From contig JAGIAT010000002.1 in assembly GCA_017744715.1 (NCBI GenBank), positions 124,001 to 188,000 of the forward strand: 64,000 bases of DNA. Direction: 5' to 3'. The translations under genes and the position numbers were made by a program. This document shows positions 9,057-17,523 of this stretch, in pieces; the first letter of the stretch is position 1; each line of letters begins with the position of its first letter. This DNA comes from Niabella sp. (GTDB lineage Bacteria; Bacteroidota; Bacteroidia; Chitinophagales; Chitinophagaceae). The notes beneath the pieces are model-generated. The model saw only the letters and a program-made list of their open reading frames with translations, was not told the origin of the DNA and ran no database searches.

Positions 9057-9404
9057 ATGAAAGAATTTGTATTCCTGTTCCGTATGGATATCACAAACGA
9101 AGCGGAACAACCTACTGCAAAGCAGATGGAAATCTATATGCAGCAATGGATGCGTTGGATTGACGGAATTGCCGGTAACGGCCAGTTGGCTGATGGCGGC
9201 AATCATTTATCCCGGCGGGGGCGGTTATTAACATCCAACAATCAGGTAATAGAAACGCCCTACATCTCCAACAATCATTCTGTAGCGGGCTACATCATCG
9301 TTCGGGCCAGGGATCTTGACGACGCCACCGCAATAGCAAAGAAATGTCCCATTCTGAACGGGCAAAATACCAGTGTGGAAGTACGGGAAACAGCCGCGCC
9401 GTAA
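9057..9404 (+). CDS. YCII-related domain protein
   Basis: A 115-residue single-domain protein of the YCII/DGPF-like superfamily (dimeric alpha-beta fold). Supporting segments are EFVFLFRMD at the N-terminus, a central GNGQLADGGNHLSRRGRLL, and the C-terminal GYIIVRARDLDDATAIAKKCPIL, which is characteristic of the family (DxxAAxxxAxxCP). Its members often sit beside ECF sigma factors or small regulators; here it follows a Crp/Fnr gene. The biochemical role is not known. It is convergent with rsgA, 30 bp apart. Confidence 0.82.
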   Translation: MKEFVFLFRMDITNEAEQPTAKQMEIYMQQWMRWIDGIAGNGQLADGGNHLSRRGRLLTSNNQVIETPYISNNHSVAGYIIVRARDLDDATAIAKKCPILNGQNTSVEVRETAAP

Positions 9405-9434
9405 GGAAATTGGTTATATGTTGACAAGAGGCGG

Positions 9435-10364
9435 TTAGTAGCCCTTGTTTTCACCGAGCGTTTCCAGGATATTCAGATAGCTGATGTAGCGTTCTTCTTC
9501 AATATCCCCATCCGCAACCGCCTGCTTGATCGCGCATTTCGGTTCGTTTACATGGATGCAGTTATTGTACTGGCAGTCTTTAAGCCGCTCGCGCATCTCG
9601 GGAAAATAATGCGACAGTTCTTCGCGTTCGAGGTTGGTAATGGCCAGCTCGCGGATGCCCGGCGTATCAATGATCCGGCCTCCCGCCGGCAGGTCATACA
9701 TGGTTGCAAACGTAGTAGTGTGCATCCCTTTGCCGCTCCATCCGCTAACATCCTGGGTTTTTATGCCTTCCTGCGGCAGCAACCTGTTGATGAGCGAAGA
9801 TTTTCCCACGCCGCTATGTCCGCTGATCAGGGTTGTTTTATCCTGCAATAGCGCATCCAGCGTTTCCAGCCCGCTTTGTTTTTCTACGCTGACCGCGTAC
9901 ACCTGGTATCCGAGCGACTGGTAAACAGCCGATAGCCCTTCATACACGGCCCATTCCTTGTCCCTGTAAATATCTGTTTTATTAAACAAGATGATGGCCG
10001 GTACATGGTACATTTCGCAAACCACCAGGAACCGGTCTATAAACCCCCGGGAAGTACGTGGTTCTTTTAAGGTAGCGATCAGTATGGACTGATCCAGGTT
10101 AGCGGCAATGATGTGCTGCTGGTATTTTACACGCGGCGACTGGCGGTTGATATAATTAAGGCGCGGGAAGATCTCATCAATCATGGCGGATCCTTCCGTG
10201 CCTTCTTCGGCTTCTATATTTACCCAATCGCCCACCGCAAGCGGGTTGGTACTGGTGATGCCGTCAATTTTAAAAACGCCCTTTATCCGGGCGTTGTGGA
10301 ATTTTCCGGTTTCATCTTTAACGGTATACCAGCTACCGGTTGATCTATAGACTAAAGCTTTCAA
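9435..10364 (-). CDS. rsgA: Ribosome small-subunit-dependent GTPase A (RsgA/YjeQ)
   Basis: A 309-residue GTPase that helps late maturation of the 30S ribosomal subunit. After an N-terminal OB-fold domain it shows the circularly permuted GTPase order: G4 NKTD at 128-131, P-loop GHSGVGKSS at 182-190, then G3 DTPG at 233-236. The zinc-binding motif is Cys264, Cys269, His271 and Cys277. The start must be the TTG at 10364: an in-frame stop lies shortly upstream with no ATG between, and the next internal ATG (codon 61) would delete the OB fold. dapD lies upstream on the same strand, with a hairpin in between. Confidence 0.96.
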   Translation of the reverse strand: MKALVYRSTGSWYTVKDETGKFHNARIKGVFKIDGITSTNPLAVGDWVNIEAEEGTEGSAMIDEIFPRLNYINRQSPRVKYQQHIIAANLDQSILIATLKEPRTSRGFIDRFLVVCEMYHVPAIILFNKTDIYRDKEWAVYEGLSAVYQSLGYQVYAVSVEKQSGLETLDALLQDKTTLISGHSGVGKSSLINRLLPQEGIKTQDVSGWSGKGMHTTTFATMYDLPAGGRIIDTPGIRELAITNLEREELSHYFPEMRERLKDCQYNNCIHVNEPKCAIKQAVADGDIEEERYISYLNILETLGENKGY

Positions 10365-10380
10365 TGTTCCAAGTTTAAGG

Positions 10381-10411
10381 TTTAAGGTTCAACATTACAT
10401 TGAACCTTAAA
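10381..10411. repeat. Perfect inverted repeat between dapD and rsgA
   Basis: Two 12-bp arms, TTTAAGGTTCAA at 10381-10392 and TTGAACCTTAAA at 10400-10411, flank a 7-nt loop. A third partial copy (AAGTTTAAGG) precedes it. On the minus strand it would form a hairpin between the dapD stop and the rsgA start. No T-tract follows, so it is not a standard terminator. Confidence 0.75.
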
Positions 10412-10431
10412 CGTTGACCCTCAAACAACAA

Positions 10432-11238
10432 TTATACGCTGATCTTAAAATCGCGCAATGCGTCGTTCAGGCTGGTTTTCAGATCAGTGCTGGCCTTCCG
10501 CTTACCAATGATCAGTGCGCAGTTAACATGATATTCTCCGGCCGGGAATTTTTTTGCATACGATCCGGGGATTACTACACTTCTTGCCGGCACCCGTCCC
10601 TTTCCCTCAATAGGAATAGAACCGCTTACATCGATGATCTTGGTGCTTTGGGTCAGTACCACATTGGCACCCAGTACTGCTTCTTTCTCCACGATAACGC
10701 CTTCTACCACAATGGAGCGGCTTCCCAGGAAACAGCCATCTTCGATAATTACGGGGCTGGCCTGCAGGGGTTCCAATACGCCGCCGATTCCTACTCCCCC
10801 GCTCAGGTGCACATTTTTTCCAATCTGGGCACAGCTGCCCACCGTAGCCCAGGTATCAACCATGGTGCCCTCTCCAACATATGCCCCGATATTTACATAA
10901 GAAGGCATCAGCACCACATTCGGAGCCAGGTATGCACCATAACGTGCCACTGCATGCGGAACAGCCCGCACACCGATATCCTTATAATTTTTTTTCAGCA
11001 GCATTTTATCGTAGAACTCAAAAGGAGGTACATCCCAGGTTTGCATTTTCTGAATACCAAAATACATAAGAATGGCCTGCTTTACCCACTCATTTACTTT
11101 CCATTTCCGGCCATCGGGCTCCGCCACGCGCAGTTCCCCTTTATCCAATGCCGCAATTACTTCATGAATGGCATCTGTATACTTACTGTCTTTTAACAAT
11201 TCCCTGTTGGCCCAGGCCGCGGTAATCAAGTCTTGCAT
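10432..11238 (-). CDS. dapD: Tetrahydrodipicolinate N-succinyltransferase
   Basis: A 268-residue cytoplasmic enzyme of the lysine/meso-diaminopimelate pathway. It transfers succinyl from succinyl-CoA to tetrahydrodipicolinate. The N-terminal helical part (AIHEVIAALDKGELRVAEP, NEWVKQAILMYF) is followed by left-handed beta-helix repeats (APNVVLMPSYVNIGAYVGEG, VDTWATVGSCAQIGKNVHLS, GGVGIGGVLEPLQASPVIIE) characteristic of DapD. The length is normal for the family. It diverges from the glycosyltransferase gene and has its own -7 box. Confidence 0.96.
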   Translation of the reverse strand: MQDLITAAWANRELLKDSKYTDAIHEVIAALDKGELRVAEPDGRKWKVNEWVKQAILMYFGIQKMQTWDVPPFEFYDKMLLKKNYKDIGVRAVPHAVARYGAYLAPNVVLMPSYVNIGAYVGEGTMVDTWATVGSCAQIGKNVHLSGGVGIGGVLEPLQASPVIIEDGCFLGSRSIVVEGVIVEKEAVLGANVVLTQSTKIIDVSGSIPIEGKGRVPARSVVIPGSYAKKFPAGEYHVNCALIIGKRKASTDLKTSLNDALRDFKISV

Positions 11239-11266
11239 AGTCCTTTTTTTGTTCTTTTTGTTCGGG

Positions 11267-11274
11267 CAAAGATA
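11267..11274 (-). promoter_or_regulatory. -7 box TATCTTTG of dapD
   Basis: Minus-strand TATCTTTG matches TAnnTTTG and lies 28 nt before the dapD ATG. The leader that follows is A-rich (GAACAAAAAAAGG), as is usual at Bacteroidota start sites. Confidence 0.55.
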
Positions 11275-11385
11275 GCGTTTTGCATTCCAGATTTCACGTT
11301 TAAAGTTCCAGGTTGGGTTTCGTTTCTGCCTGGCGGACTATTATCCCCAAATAGTGCGATTATCGAGCGGAAACGGCATCTTCAT

Positions 11386-11450
11386 TTCTACATTTCCACA
11401 TTCTCATATTTCCTCATTTTTCACATTCGCAAATCTTCAAATTTTAAAAT
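11386..11450 (+). repeat. CACATTTTC-type degenerate intergenic repeat, copy 2
   Basis: A pyrimidine-rich run of units such as CATTTCTA, CATTTCCA, CATTCTCATATTTCC and CACATTCGCAAATCTTC, in the dapD/glycosyltransferase divergent gap, immediately before the glycosyltransferase start. Confidence 0.7.
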
Positions 11451-11455
11451 TAAAA

Positions 11456-12625
11456 ATGACGTTCTTTGCAACTATGAATATCGGGTTCGAAGCCAAAAGG
11501 GCATACCATAACAATACGGGGCTTGGTTTTTTCAGCCGGGTGTTGATCCGCCTGCTCGCCGATCAGTTTCCGGAGCACACCTATTACCTGTTTAATCCCC
11601 GGCCCGGAAAGTCGTTCCATCCAGATCAGAAAAATATCCGGGAAGTATTACCCAAGGCCGTGTTACACCGGCTCCTCCCTGCCGCGTGGCGAAGCCGCTG
11701 GGTAACCAACGACCTCTGCCGCATGGGCATCGACCTGTATCACGGGCTGAGTCATGAAATTCCGGCCGGACTGCCTCAAACAGGTATTCCTTCTGTGGTA
11801 ACGATCCATGATCTGTTTCCCGAGATCTACCCCAAACAGTACAAGCCCATCGACGTAAAGATTTACCGGGCAAAATTGCGTTATGCCTGCAGGAATGCCA
11901 CAAAAATCATGGCCATCAGTGCGGAAACCAAAAGCCATATTGTAAAAATCTACGGTACCGATCCTGAGAAGATCGATGTGATCTATCAAAGCTGTGCACC
12001 CGCATTTATGGTGATGGAACCGGAAGAAAAAAAAGAAGCGGTGCGCAAAAAGTACCAGTTGCCGGAAACCTTCTTCCTCCACGTAGGCACGATCATTGAA
12101 CGGAAAAACCTGCTGAATATCTGTAAAGCTCTTCACCTGGTCCGAAATGAGCTTTCTATTCCGCTGGTGGTGGTGGGCAACGACGGCGGGTTTAAGGATA
12201 AGGTTAAAGCCTACCTAAAGGAAGTACAGCTCGAAGACCGGGTTTACTTTTTATCGGAACAGCTGGCCCTGGCAGGAAAGAAGCCCTTTGTTGCAACAGA
12301 AGATCTGCCGGCCTTGTACCAGTTAGCCACGGCCATGATCTACCCCTCCTATTTTGAGGGATTCGGTATGCCCATCATTGAGGCTATGGCCGGTGGCGTA
12401 CCCGTGATCACCTCCACCACTTCCTGTTTGCCGGAAATTGCCGGTACCGCCGCATGGCTGGCAGATCCGGATAGTCCGGAAGAAATGGCTGCCGGTTTCC
12501 GGAAAATCTGTACAGACGCTTCTTTTGCCGCCGATATGCGCAGCAAAGGACTGGAAAATGCACAGCGTTTCCGGCCGGAGGTGTATGCCGGCGATGTGAT
12601 GAAACTTTATCAATCGATTTTATAA
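11456..12625 (+). CDS. Glycosyltransferase family 1/4 (GT-B fold)
   Basis: A protein of 389 residues with two Rossmann-like domains. The acceptor-side N-terminus is MNIGFEAKRAYHNNTGLGFF. The C-terminal donor-binding domain has FLHVGTIIERKNL, the EX7E-type segment YPSYFEGFGMPIIEAMAGGVPVI (key Glu in FEGFG and IEAM), and TSCLPEIAG. These are hallmarks of GT4-type retaining glycosyltransferases that use nucleotide sugars to build cell-surface glycans. ATG 11456 follows an A-rich stretch; 11474 is an equally good start because family members often begin at MNIGFEAKR. The longer frame from 11354 is unlikely, since it translates the repeat. tsaC follows within 2 bp. Confidence 0.9.
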   Translation: MTFFATMNIGFEAKRAYHNNTGLGFFSRVLIRLLADQFPEHTYYLFNPRPGKSFHPDQKNIREVLPKAVLHRLLPAAWRSRWVTNDLCRMGIDLYHGLSHEIPAGLPQTGIPSVVTIHDLFPEIYPKQYKPIDVKIYRAKLRYACRNATKIMAISAETKSHIVKIYGTDPEKIDVIYQSCAPAFMVMEPEEKKEAVRKKYQLPETFFLHVGTIIERKNLLNICKALHLVRNELSIPLVVVGNDGGFKDKVKAYLKEVQLEDRVYFLSEQLALAGKKPFVATEDLPALYQLATAMIYPSYFEGFGMPIIEAMAGGVPVITSTTSCLPEIAGTAAWLADPDSPEEMAAGFRKICTDASFAADMRSKGLENAQRFRPEVYAGDVMKLYQSIL

Positions 12626-12626
12626 T

Positions 12627-13193
12627 ATGCATTCTTTTGAACAGGATATCAGGAAAAGCGTAGCCGTACTGGAGCAGGGTGGTGTAATCCTTTACCCTAC
12701 CGACACCGTATGGGGATTGGGTTGCGATGCCACCAATGCGGAAGCGGTTGCAAAAATCTATGCCATAAAAAAACGCAGCGACAGCAAGGCCATGATCGTT
12801 TTGGCAACCGGCGAGCGCGACGTGATGCAGTATACGGCATCGGTAGATCTTAGTTTATTCGACTACCTCGAAAACGCGGAACGGCCGACCACCGTCATTT
12901 ATGAGCACGGGATCGGGTTTGCTGAAAATCTTACGGCCGAGGACGGCAGCATTGCCATACGCATTTGCAGGGATGAATTTTGCCGGGCGCTGATCAAACG
13001 CTTCGGTAAGCCCATCGTTTCTACTTCCGCAAATATTTCAGGAGAAGCCACTCCCGCCCATTTTGATGCCATTTCAAGCGCGATCAAAGACCAGGCAGAC
13101 TATATTGTAGCGCACCGGCGCGATGACCATACCCCGCACCAGCCATCCTCCATTATTCGCTGGAAGAACGGGGAAATTGAGGTAATCCGGTAA
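12627..13193 (+). CDS. tsaC: L-threonylcarbamoyladenylate synthase (Sua5/YrdC/YciO)
   Basis: A 188-residue enzyme that makes threonylcarbamoyl-AMP from threonine, bicarbonate and ATP, the first step of t6A37 tRNA modification. It shows the YrdC-domain signature YPTDTVWGLGCDATN near residues 23-37, the KKRSDSKAM substrate loop, and SIAIRICRDEF and PIVSTSANISGE. It lacks the extra Sua5 C-terminal domain, so it is the short TsaC type. YciO-like paralogues of unknown function look similar. The start lies one base after the glycosyltransferase stop, so the two are co-transcribed. Confidence 0.9.
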   Translation: MHSFEQDIRKSVAVLEQGGVILYPTDTVWGLGCDATNAEAVAKIYAIKKRSDSKAMIVLATGERDVMQYTASVDLSLFDYLENAERPTTVIYEHGIGFAENLTAEDGSIAIRICRDEFCRALIKRFGKPIVSTSANISGEATPAHFDAISSAIKDQADYIVAHRRDDHTPHQPSSIIRWKNGEIEVIR

Positions 13194-13333
13194 GAAGCTG
13201 AACGCTGTCAAAAATGAGCCTTCAGCGATCTGCCTGCTGACTGCATATAGCTGGTGGCTCATTGCTGATCACTGATAACTGACACCTAAAGGCGGATGCC
13301 TGATTTCTCACTGCTCAATTCTTAAACCTGCGT

Positions 13334-13341
13334 TATATTTG
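13334..13341 (+). promoter_or_regulatory. -7 box TATATTTG before the CCA-adding enzyme gene
   Basis: TATATTTG fits TAnnTTTG and ends eight bases before the ATG at 13350, predicting a leader of only a few nucleotides. Confidence 0.5.
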
Positions 13342-13349
13342 CCGGTCAG

Positions 13350-14759
13350 ATGGATATTCAATTAAGCGACCAGGAACGGGAAATGATCAATAAGGTAGCC
13401 GCTGCTGCGCAGGAGCTGGAAATGGAAAGTTACCTGGTGGGCGGATTTGTGCGGGATAAACTGCTGAACCGGCCCACAAAGGACGCAGACATCGTTACGA
13501 TTGGAGACGGTATTGAACTGGCAAAAGCCGTGGCCGCCAAATGCGTGCCGCCTCCCCAGGTGAATTATTTTAAGAATTTTGGTACGGCACATATTCATAC
13601 CGCAGGTTTTGATGTAGAGTTTGTAGGTGCCCGAAAAGAAAGTTACCAGCGCAACAGCCGCAAACCGCAGGTTAGCCCGGGCACCCTGGAAGACGATCAG
13701 AACCGTCGTGATTTTACGATCAATGCGATGGCCATCAGTTTGAACAGGCAAAACTATGGTCAGCTCGTAGATCCTTTTAACGGACAGCAGCACCTGGAGG
13801 AAAAGCTCATCATCACCCCGCTGGAACCGGATCAAACCTTTAGCGACGATCCGCTGCGCATGTTACGGGCGATTCGCTTTGCCACGCAGCTCAACTTTAC
13901 CATTGCGCCGGAAACACTGGCGTCTATTACAAGAAATAAAGACCGGATCCGGATCATATCGCAGGAACGTATTACGGATGAGTTGAACAAGATCATCCGG
14001 GCGCCGAAACCTTCAATAGGGTTCGACCTGCTGTACAAAACCGGGCTGCTCCGGATCATTTTTCCAAAAATGGTGGAACTGGCCGGTGCTGAATTTAAGG
14101 AAGGCATCGGGCATAAAGACAATTTTTACCATACCCTGCAGGTACTCGATAATATCAGTATGGCCTCCGATGACCTATGGCTGCGCTGGGCAGCAATCCT
14201 GCACGATATTGCCAAACCGGCCACCAAGCGTTTTGAAGAAGGCACCGGGTGGACCTTTCACGGCCATGAGGTAGTGGGCGGCCGTATGGTGCCGAAGCTC
14301 TTTGCACAATTTAAATTGCCGCAAAATGAAAAAATGCGGTTTGTAAAAAAACTGGTAGAGCTACACCTCCGGCCCATCAGCTTGTCTAAAGAAGACATAA
14401 CCGATTCCGCTATCCGGCGCCTGCTGTTTGATGCCGGCGAAGATTTTGATGCGTTAATGCTGCTTTGTGAAGCAGATATCACCAGCAAGAACAAAAAGAA
14501 GGTACAGCGTTTCCTGGATAACTTTAAACTGGTACGCGAACGGTGCAAAGAGGTAGAAGAAAAAGACCAAATCCGCAACTGGCAGCCTCCCATCGATGGC
14601 ATTGAGATCATGCAGTTGTTCAACCTCCCGCCTTCCAAACCTGTAGGTATTTTAAAGGATGCGCTCAAGGATGCTATTCTTGATGGCGAAATACCCAATA
14701 CAAGAGAAGCGGGACTGGAGTTTCTGAAGAAAAAAGCAGCGGAGATCGGCGTGCAGTAA
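13350..14759 (+). CDS. CCA tRNA nucleotidyltransferase / polyA polymerase family with HD domain
   Basis: A 469-residue nucleotidyltransferase that adds or repairs the 3' CCA of tRNAs. The N-terminal catalytic head has YLVGGFVRDKLLNRPTKDADIV, with the two metal-binding aspartates in DAD, followed by RRDFTINAMAIS and DPLRMLRAIRFA, the usual RNA/ATP-binding motifs. The C-terminal half holds an HD phosphohydrolase-type domain (HTLQVLDNIS, AILHDIAKPATK, HGHEVVGGRM). Bacteroidota genomes usually carry one such enzyme. It is transcribed alone. Confidence 0.93.
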   Translation: MDIQLSDQEREMINKVAAAAQELEMESYLVGGFVRDKLLNRPTKDADIVTIGDGIELAKAVAAKCVPPPQVNYFKNFGTAHIHTAGFDVEFVGARKESYQRNSRKPQVSPGTLEDDQNRRDFTINAMAISLNRQNYGQLVDPFNGQQHLEEKLIITPLEPDQTFSDDPLRMLRAIRFATQLNFTIAPETLASITRNKDRIRIISQERITDELNKIIRAPKPSIGFDLLYKTGLLRIIFPKMVELAGAEFKEGIGHKDNFYHTLQVLDNISMASDDLWLRWAAILHDIAKPATKRFEEGTGWTFHGHEVVGGRMVPKLFAQFKLPQNEKMRFVKKLVELHLRPISLSKEDITDSAIRRLLFDAGEDFDALMLLCEADITSKNKKKVQRFLDNFKLVRERCKEVEEKDQIRNWQPPIDGIEIMQLFNLPPSKPVGILKDALKDAILDGEIPNTREAGLEFLKKKAAEIGVQ

Positions 14760-14809
14760 CTACCGATTACCGAAACCCATACCAGGCAGTTTTACAAACG
14801 AATAAGTGC

Positions 14810-15991
14810 CTATTTATCCAGGCGTTTTTCCAGTATTTTTTCGATGCCCTCGAGGTCCGTTCCCATGATCACCTTTCCATCACGGCCTATCAGTATATAG
14901 TGAGGCCGTCCTGAAACCTGGTAATTTTTAAGAACGGAGGTATCTCCTTTTGCGTGAAGATACGGCAGCTTGTTGGCCGCTATCAGCTTGCGGACCTGGT
15001 TTTCGTTTTCAGTAGTAACATCTATTATTTCCAGGCCTTTTGGATGATACTTTTCGTAAAGAGCTTTCATTTTTGGAAACGCCATTATGCAATACCCGCA
15101 CCAGGTTTCCCAAAAATCCAACAGTACATATTTCCCGCTCAGGGAACTCAGCGATATTACCGGTCCGCCATTCAGAGATTCCAACCTGAATGCAGGAGCC
15201 GTTTTATACAGCAGCGGATAGCTGTGTTTTTCATTTTTTTCCGGCTGAGGCCTTGATATCCTGTACCCGGCAAACATAGCCGGCGTAGTATTTTGAACAA
15301 TATGGCCTTTAATATTTTTCCGCATCCCGGAAACTTCCCAGGTTTGGGTTTGACGGGTTCCGTTAAAAAGCACCACCGACTGAACTTTTACTACCTGCAT
15401 TGATTTTTCCTCTATGGTTAATGTAAACGTTGTAGAAGCATTGTACCGATTCGGCGGGTACATAACCGTTACGATGTTTTGGCCTTCCGTTTTCCGGTAA
15501 GACAATTGCGGATTGTTGCCATATGGATAATTGGATAATAAATAGCCGGAAAGATCTTTCCTGAAAATGAGGGATTGGACCAAATTGAGTACCAATCTGG
15601 CTTTGGCAGGATTATGAGGGTCATTGGGAAACAGGTATGGATTCACCTGGAGCAAGGAACTATCCCGGTGATTGGCCTCTTCATATAATTGGCCGTTATA
15701 GTAGCTGTCAATATTTCCAATTTTTCCAAAACTCCTGAGGTAAAATTTGTTTCCAAAAATAGTATCCCGGCTATCCGGCATCAACCAAACATCTCCTTCT
15801 ACAACCCATATGGAATCCTTTACAGATCCATCATGCCAGGTATACCGCATATGATAGGAAATATTGCCGATCGTTTGATGCACGCTGTCAAGCCGGTGCA
15901 GCAGCTGAGCTGTTTCTACACTATCCTTATTTTGTGCGGCGCCAATAGCACTCCATAACAAACTACTCAGCAGGAACAGCCAGTCTTTCAT
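14810..15991 (-). CDS. TlpA-family thioredoxin-like protein with N-terminal extracytoplasmic domain
   Basis: A 393-residue exported protein. A signal peptide (WLFLLSSLLWSAIGAAQ) is followed by a region of about 240 residues of no recognised fold, then a C-terminal thioredoxin domain. Its active-site motif is WCGYC at about residues 296-300, and GRPHYILIGRDGKVI contains the cis-Pro region. TlpA/ResA-like proteins reduce disulfides in the periplasm, often for cytochrome maturation or stress; the substrate here is unknown. A TAGATTTG -7 box and a palindrome precede it. Confidence 0.87.
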   Translation of the reverse strand: MKDWLFLLSSLLWSAIGAAQNKDSVETAQLLHRLDSVHQTIGNISYHMRYTWHDGSVKDSIWVVEGDVWLMPDSRDTIFGNKFYLRSFGKIGNIDSYYNGQLYEEANHRDSSLLQVNPYLFPNDPHNPAKARLVLNLVQSLIFRKDLSGYLLSNYPYGNNPQLSYRKTEGQNIVTVMYPPNRYNASTTFTLTIEEKSMQVVKVQSVVLFNGTRQTQTWEVSGMRKNIKGHIVQNTTPAMFAGYRISRPQPEKNEKHSYPLLYKTAPAFRLESLNGGPVISLSSLSGKYVLLDFWETWCGYCIMAFPKMKALYEKYHPKGLEIIDVTTENENQVRKLIAANKLPYLHAKGDTSVLKNYQVSGRPHYILIGRDGKVIMGTDLEGIEKILEKRLDK

Positions 15992-16005
15992 TTTTAATTT
16001 TTTAC

Positions 16006-16026
16006 AAATCTACGAACTTTTCGTAA
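16006..16026 (-). promoter_or_regulatory. -7 box and palindromic operator-like site of the TlpA-like gene
   Basis: TAGATTTG on the minus strand (16006-16013) fits TAnnTTTG. It overlaps a perfect inverted repeat, TACGAA-CTT-TTCGTA, at 16012-16026. A repressor bound to this palindrome would block the promoter (inference). Confidence 0.45.
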
Positions 16027-16130
16027 ATAAATCAATAACGGCCTGCGCTTAAGCAGCAGGAAGGTCATTATCAATTTTGTAATTGGCCAATACCGGATGG
16101 TTTTGGTCATTAGCACCCTTTTAAAAAGCG

Positions 16131-16418
16131 CTATGTCCAGCGCTGTATCAGCGATTCCAGCTCTTCCTCCAATGATTGCGCAGGTACAGCGGCACCTGCA
16201 CGCCGGTACCAGTAACCGGCATTCCATTCATCGCCTTCTACCCGGTGCAGGTAGGCGTGCAACCGGTCAAAGTCACGCTCCCCTTCATGATCCTGCGCCA
16301 CCTGGTGTGCAGCCTCCCAGTTACCCTTTGCGGCATACCAAAGTCCCTGTTGTAAAACAGAGATACCTGCAGGCAGCACATCAGACGTCAACGCGTCTTT
16401 AAATTCTTTATAAGACAT
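16131..16418 (-). CDS. Small conserved hypothetical protein
   Basis: A 95-residue acidic soluble protein without signal peptide or membrane segment. It contains WYAAKGNWEAAHQVAQDHEG, HAYLHRVEGDEWNAGYWYRR, which I recognise as the pattern of a widespread small protein family of unknown function (AAHxxAQ...HAYLHRxEGDxxNAxYWYRRAG). The Trp/Tyr/His-rich block is likely the conserved core. It is monocistronic and upstream of the TlpA-like gene on the same strand. Confidence 0.75.
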   Translation of the reverse strand: MSYKEFKDALTSDVLPAGISVLQQGLWYAAKGNWEAAHQVAQDHEGERDFDRLHAYLHRVEGDEWNAGYWYRRAGAAVPAQSLEEELESLIQRWT

Positions 16419-16623
16419 TTTGCTGATTTTAATGGTTCAAAAATACCGTTTCGATTCTATAAAATGATTTCATCCCCCAGGATTGGACCTGTTCCGGTAT
16501 CCGGATCTTAAATGTGCCTGGCTTGCAGCAAACGGATCCTGCTGAAAATTTGCCCCCCATCGGCGGATCCCCTAACTTTAGCGTTTTATCAATAGATACA
16601 TGTCACAAGCCATTTATACGATC

Positions 16624-17523
16624 ATGAAAACGATACGGCCCGTCTGCGTCCTGCTTATTTTTTCCTTACTGATCACATCCTGCGCCTCCAAAACCACAAC
16701 AGCAGCCGGAGATGCGGATCTTGTAGTATGCGGAGATGATAAGGTTTTGTTGCTGAACAACCGGCAATCGGGAACCACACCCGCTATCACCTGGCGCTGG
16801 CAGGTTTCCGAAGCCAGCACATTGCCTGCAGCATATCAGAAATGGATGGTTCCTCTGGACGAATGCAAGCCGGTCAGGAACCGGTCGGCCCTGCTGCTCA
16901 CTTCCTCCGGCGGAGGCGTGCTGTTACTGGATATCAAAACCCGTAAGCCGCTCTTTTATGCGCATGTGCCCATGGCGCATTCTGCCGCCTTGCTGCCCCG
17001 AAACCGGGTGGTGGTGGCCCTTTCCACGCATCCGCAGGGCAACAGCATTGAGCTTTACGATGCGGGCCAGCCGGAACGGCGCCTGTTCAGGGACTCGCTT
17101 TACTCTGGTCATGGTGTGGTTTGGAATGAAAAACACAAACGGCTTTTTGCCCTGGGCTTTGATGAACTCCGGGCTTATTCCTTAAAAGACTGGGAAGGTT
17201 CCCATCCAAAACTGCAACTGGAGGAGCACTGGAAGATTCCATCGGAGGGCGGTCATGACCTGTCTGTGATCGATGATGAAAACATGATCGTTACCACGCA
17301 CCAGCATGTATATACGTTTCATGTTCCAACCGCCCGCTTTGGCGATTTCGAGCCCTTAAAAGGCCGGGAAAATATCAAGTCCGTCAACTACAATCCCCGA
17401 AAAAAACGATTGCTGTTTACCCAGGCAGAGGAAAGCTGGTGGACCTACCATATTTACCAGCGCAATCCTGATAAAACGATTACTGTTCCGGATGTAAAAC
17501 TCTATAAGACGCGCTTTTTTTAA
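16624..17523 (+). CDS. DUF6528-like lipoprotein
   Basis: A protein of 299 residues beginning with a lipoprotein signal peptide and lipobox (LLITSC), so it should be anchored in a membrane facing the periplasm. The body opens with DLVVCGDDKVLLLN and looks like a beta-propeller-type repeat protein (SSGGGVLLLDIKTRKPLFYAHVP, GHGVVWNEKHKRLFALGFDELRAY, SVIDDENMIVTTHQHVYTFHVP). It fits the DUF6528 family, which has no established function. ATG 16624 places the signal peptide at the very start; 16600 is an alternative start. Confidence 0.72.
   Translation: MKTIRPVCVLLIFSLLITSCASKTTTAAGDADLVVCGDDKVLLLNNRQSGTTPAITWRWQVSEASTLPAAYQKWMVPLDECKPVRNRSALLLTSSGGGVLLLDIKTRKPLFYAHVPMAHSAALLPRNRVVVALSTHPQGNSIELYDAGQPERRLFRDSLYSGHGVVWNEKHKRLFALGFDELRAYSLKDWEGSHPKLQLEEHWKIPSEGGHDLSVIDDENMIVTTHQHVYTFHVPTARFGDFEPLKGRENIKSVNYNPRKKRLLFTQAEESWWTYHIYQRNPDKTITVPDVKLYKTRFF

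Noticed and set aside
10414..11196. 260-codon open frame antisense to dapD
   Set aside because: It lies entirely opposite the well-supported dapD, has no recognisable domain, and its codon content mirrors the antisense frame.
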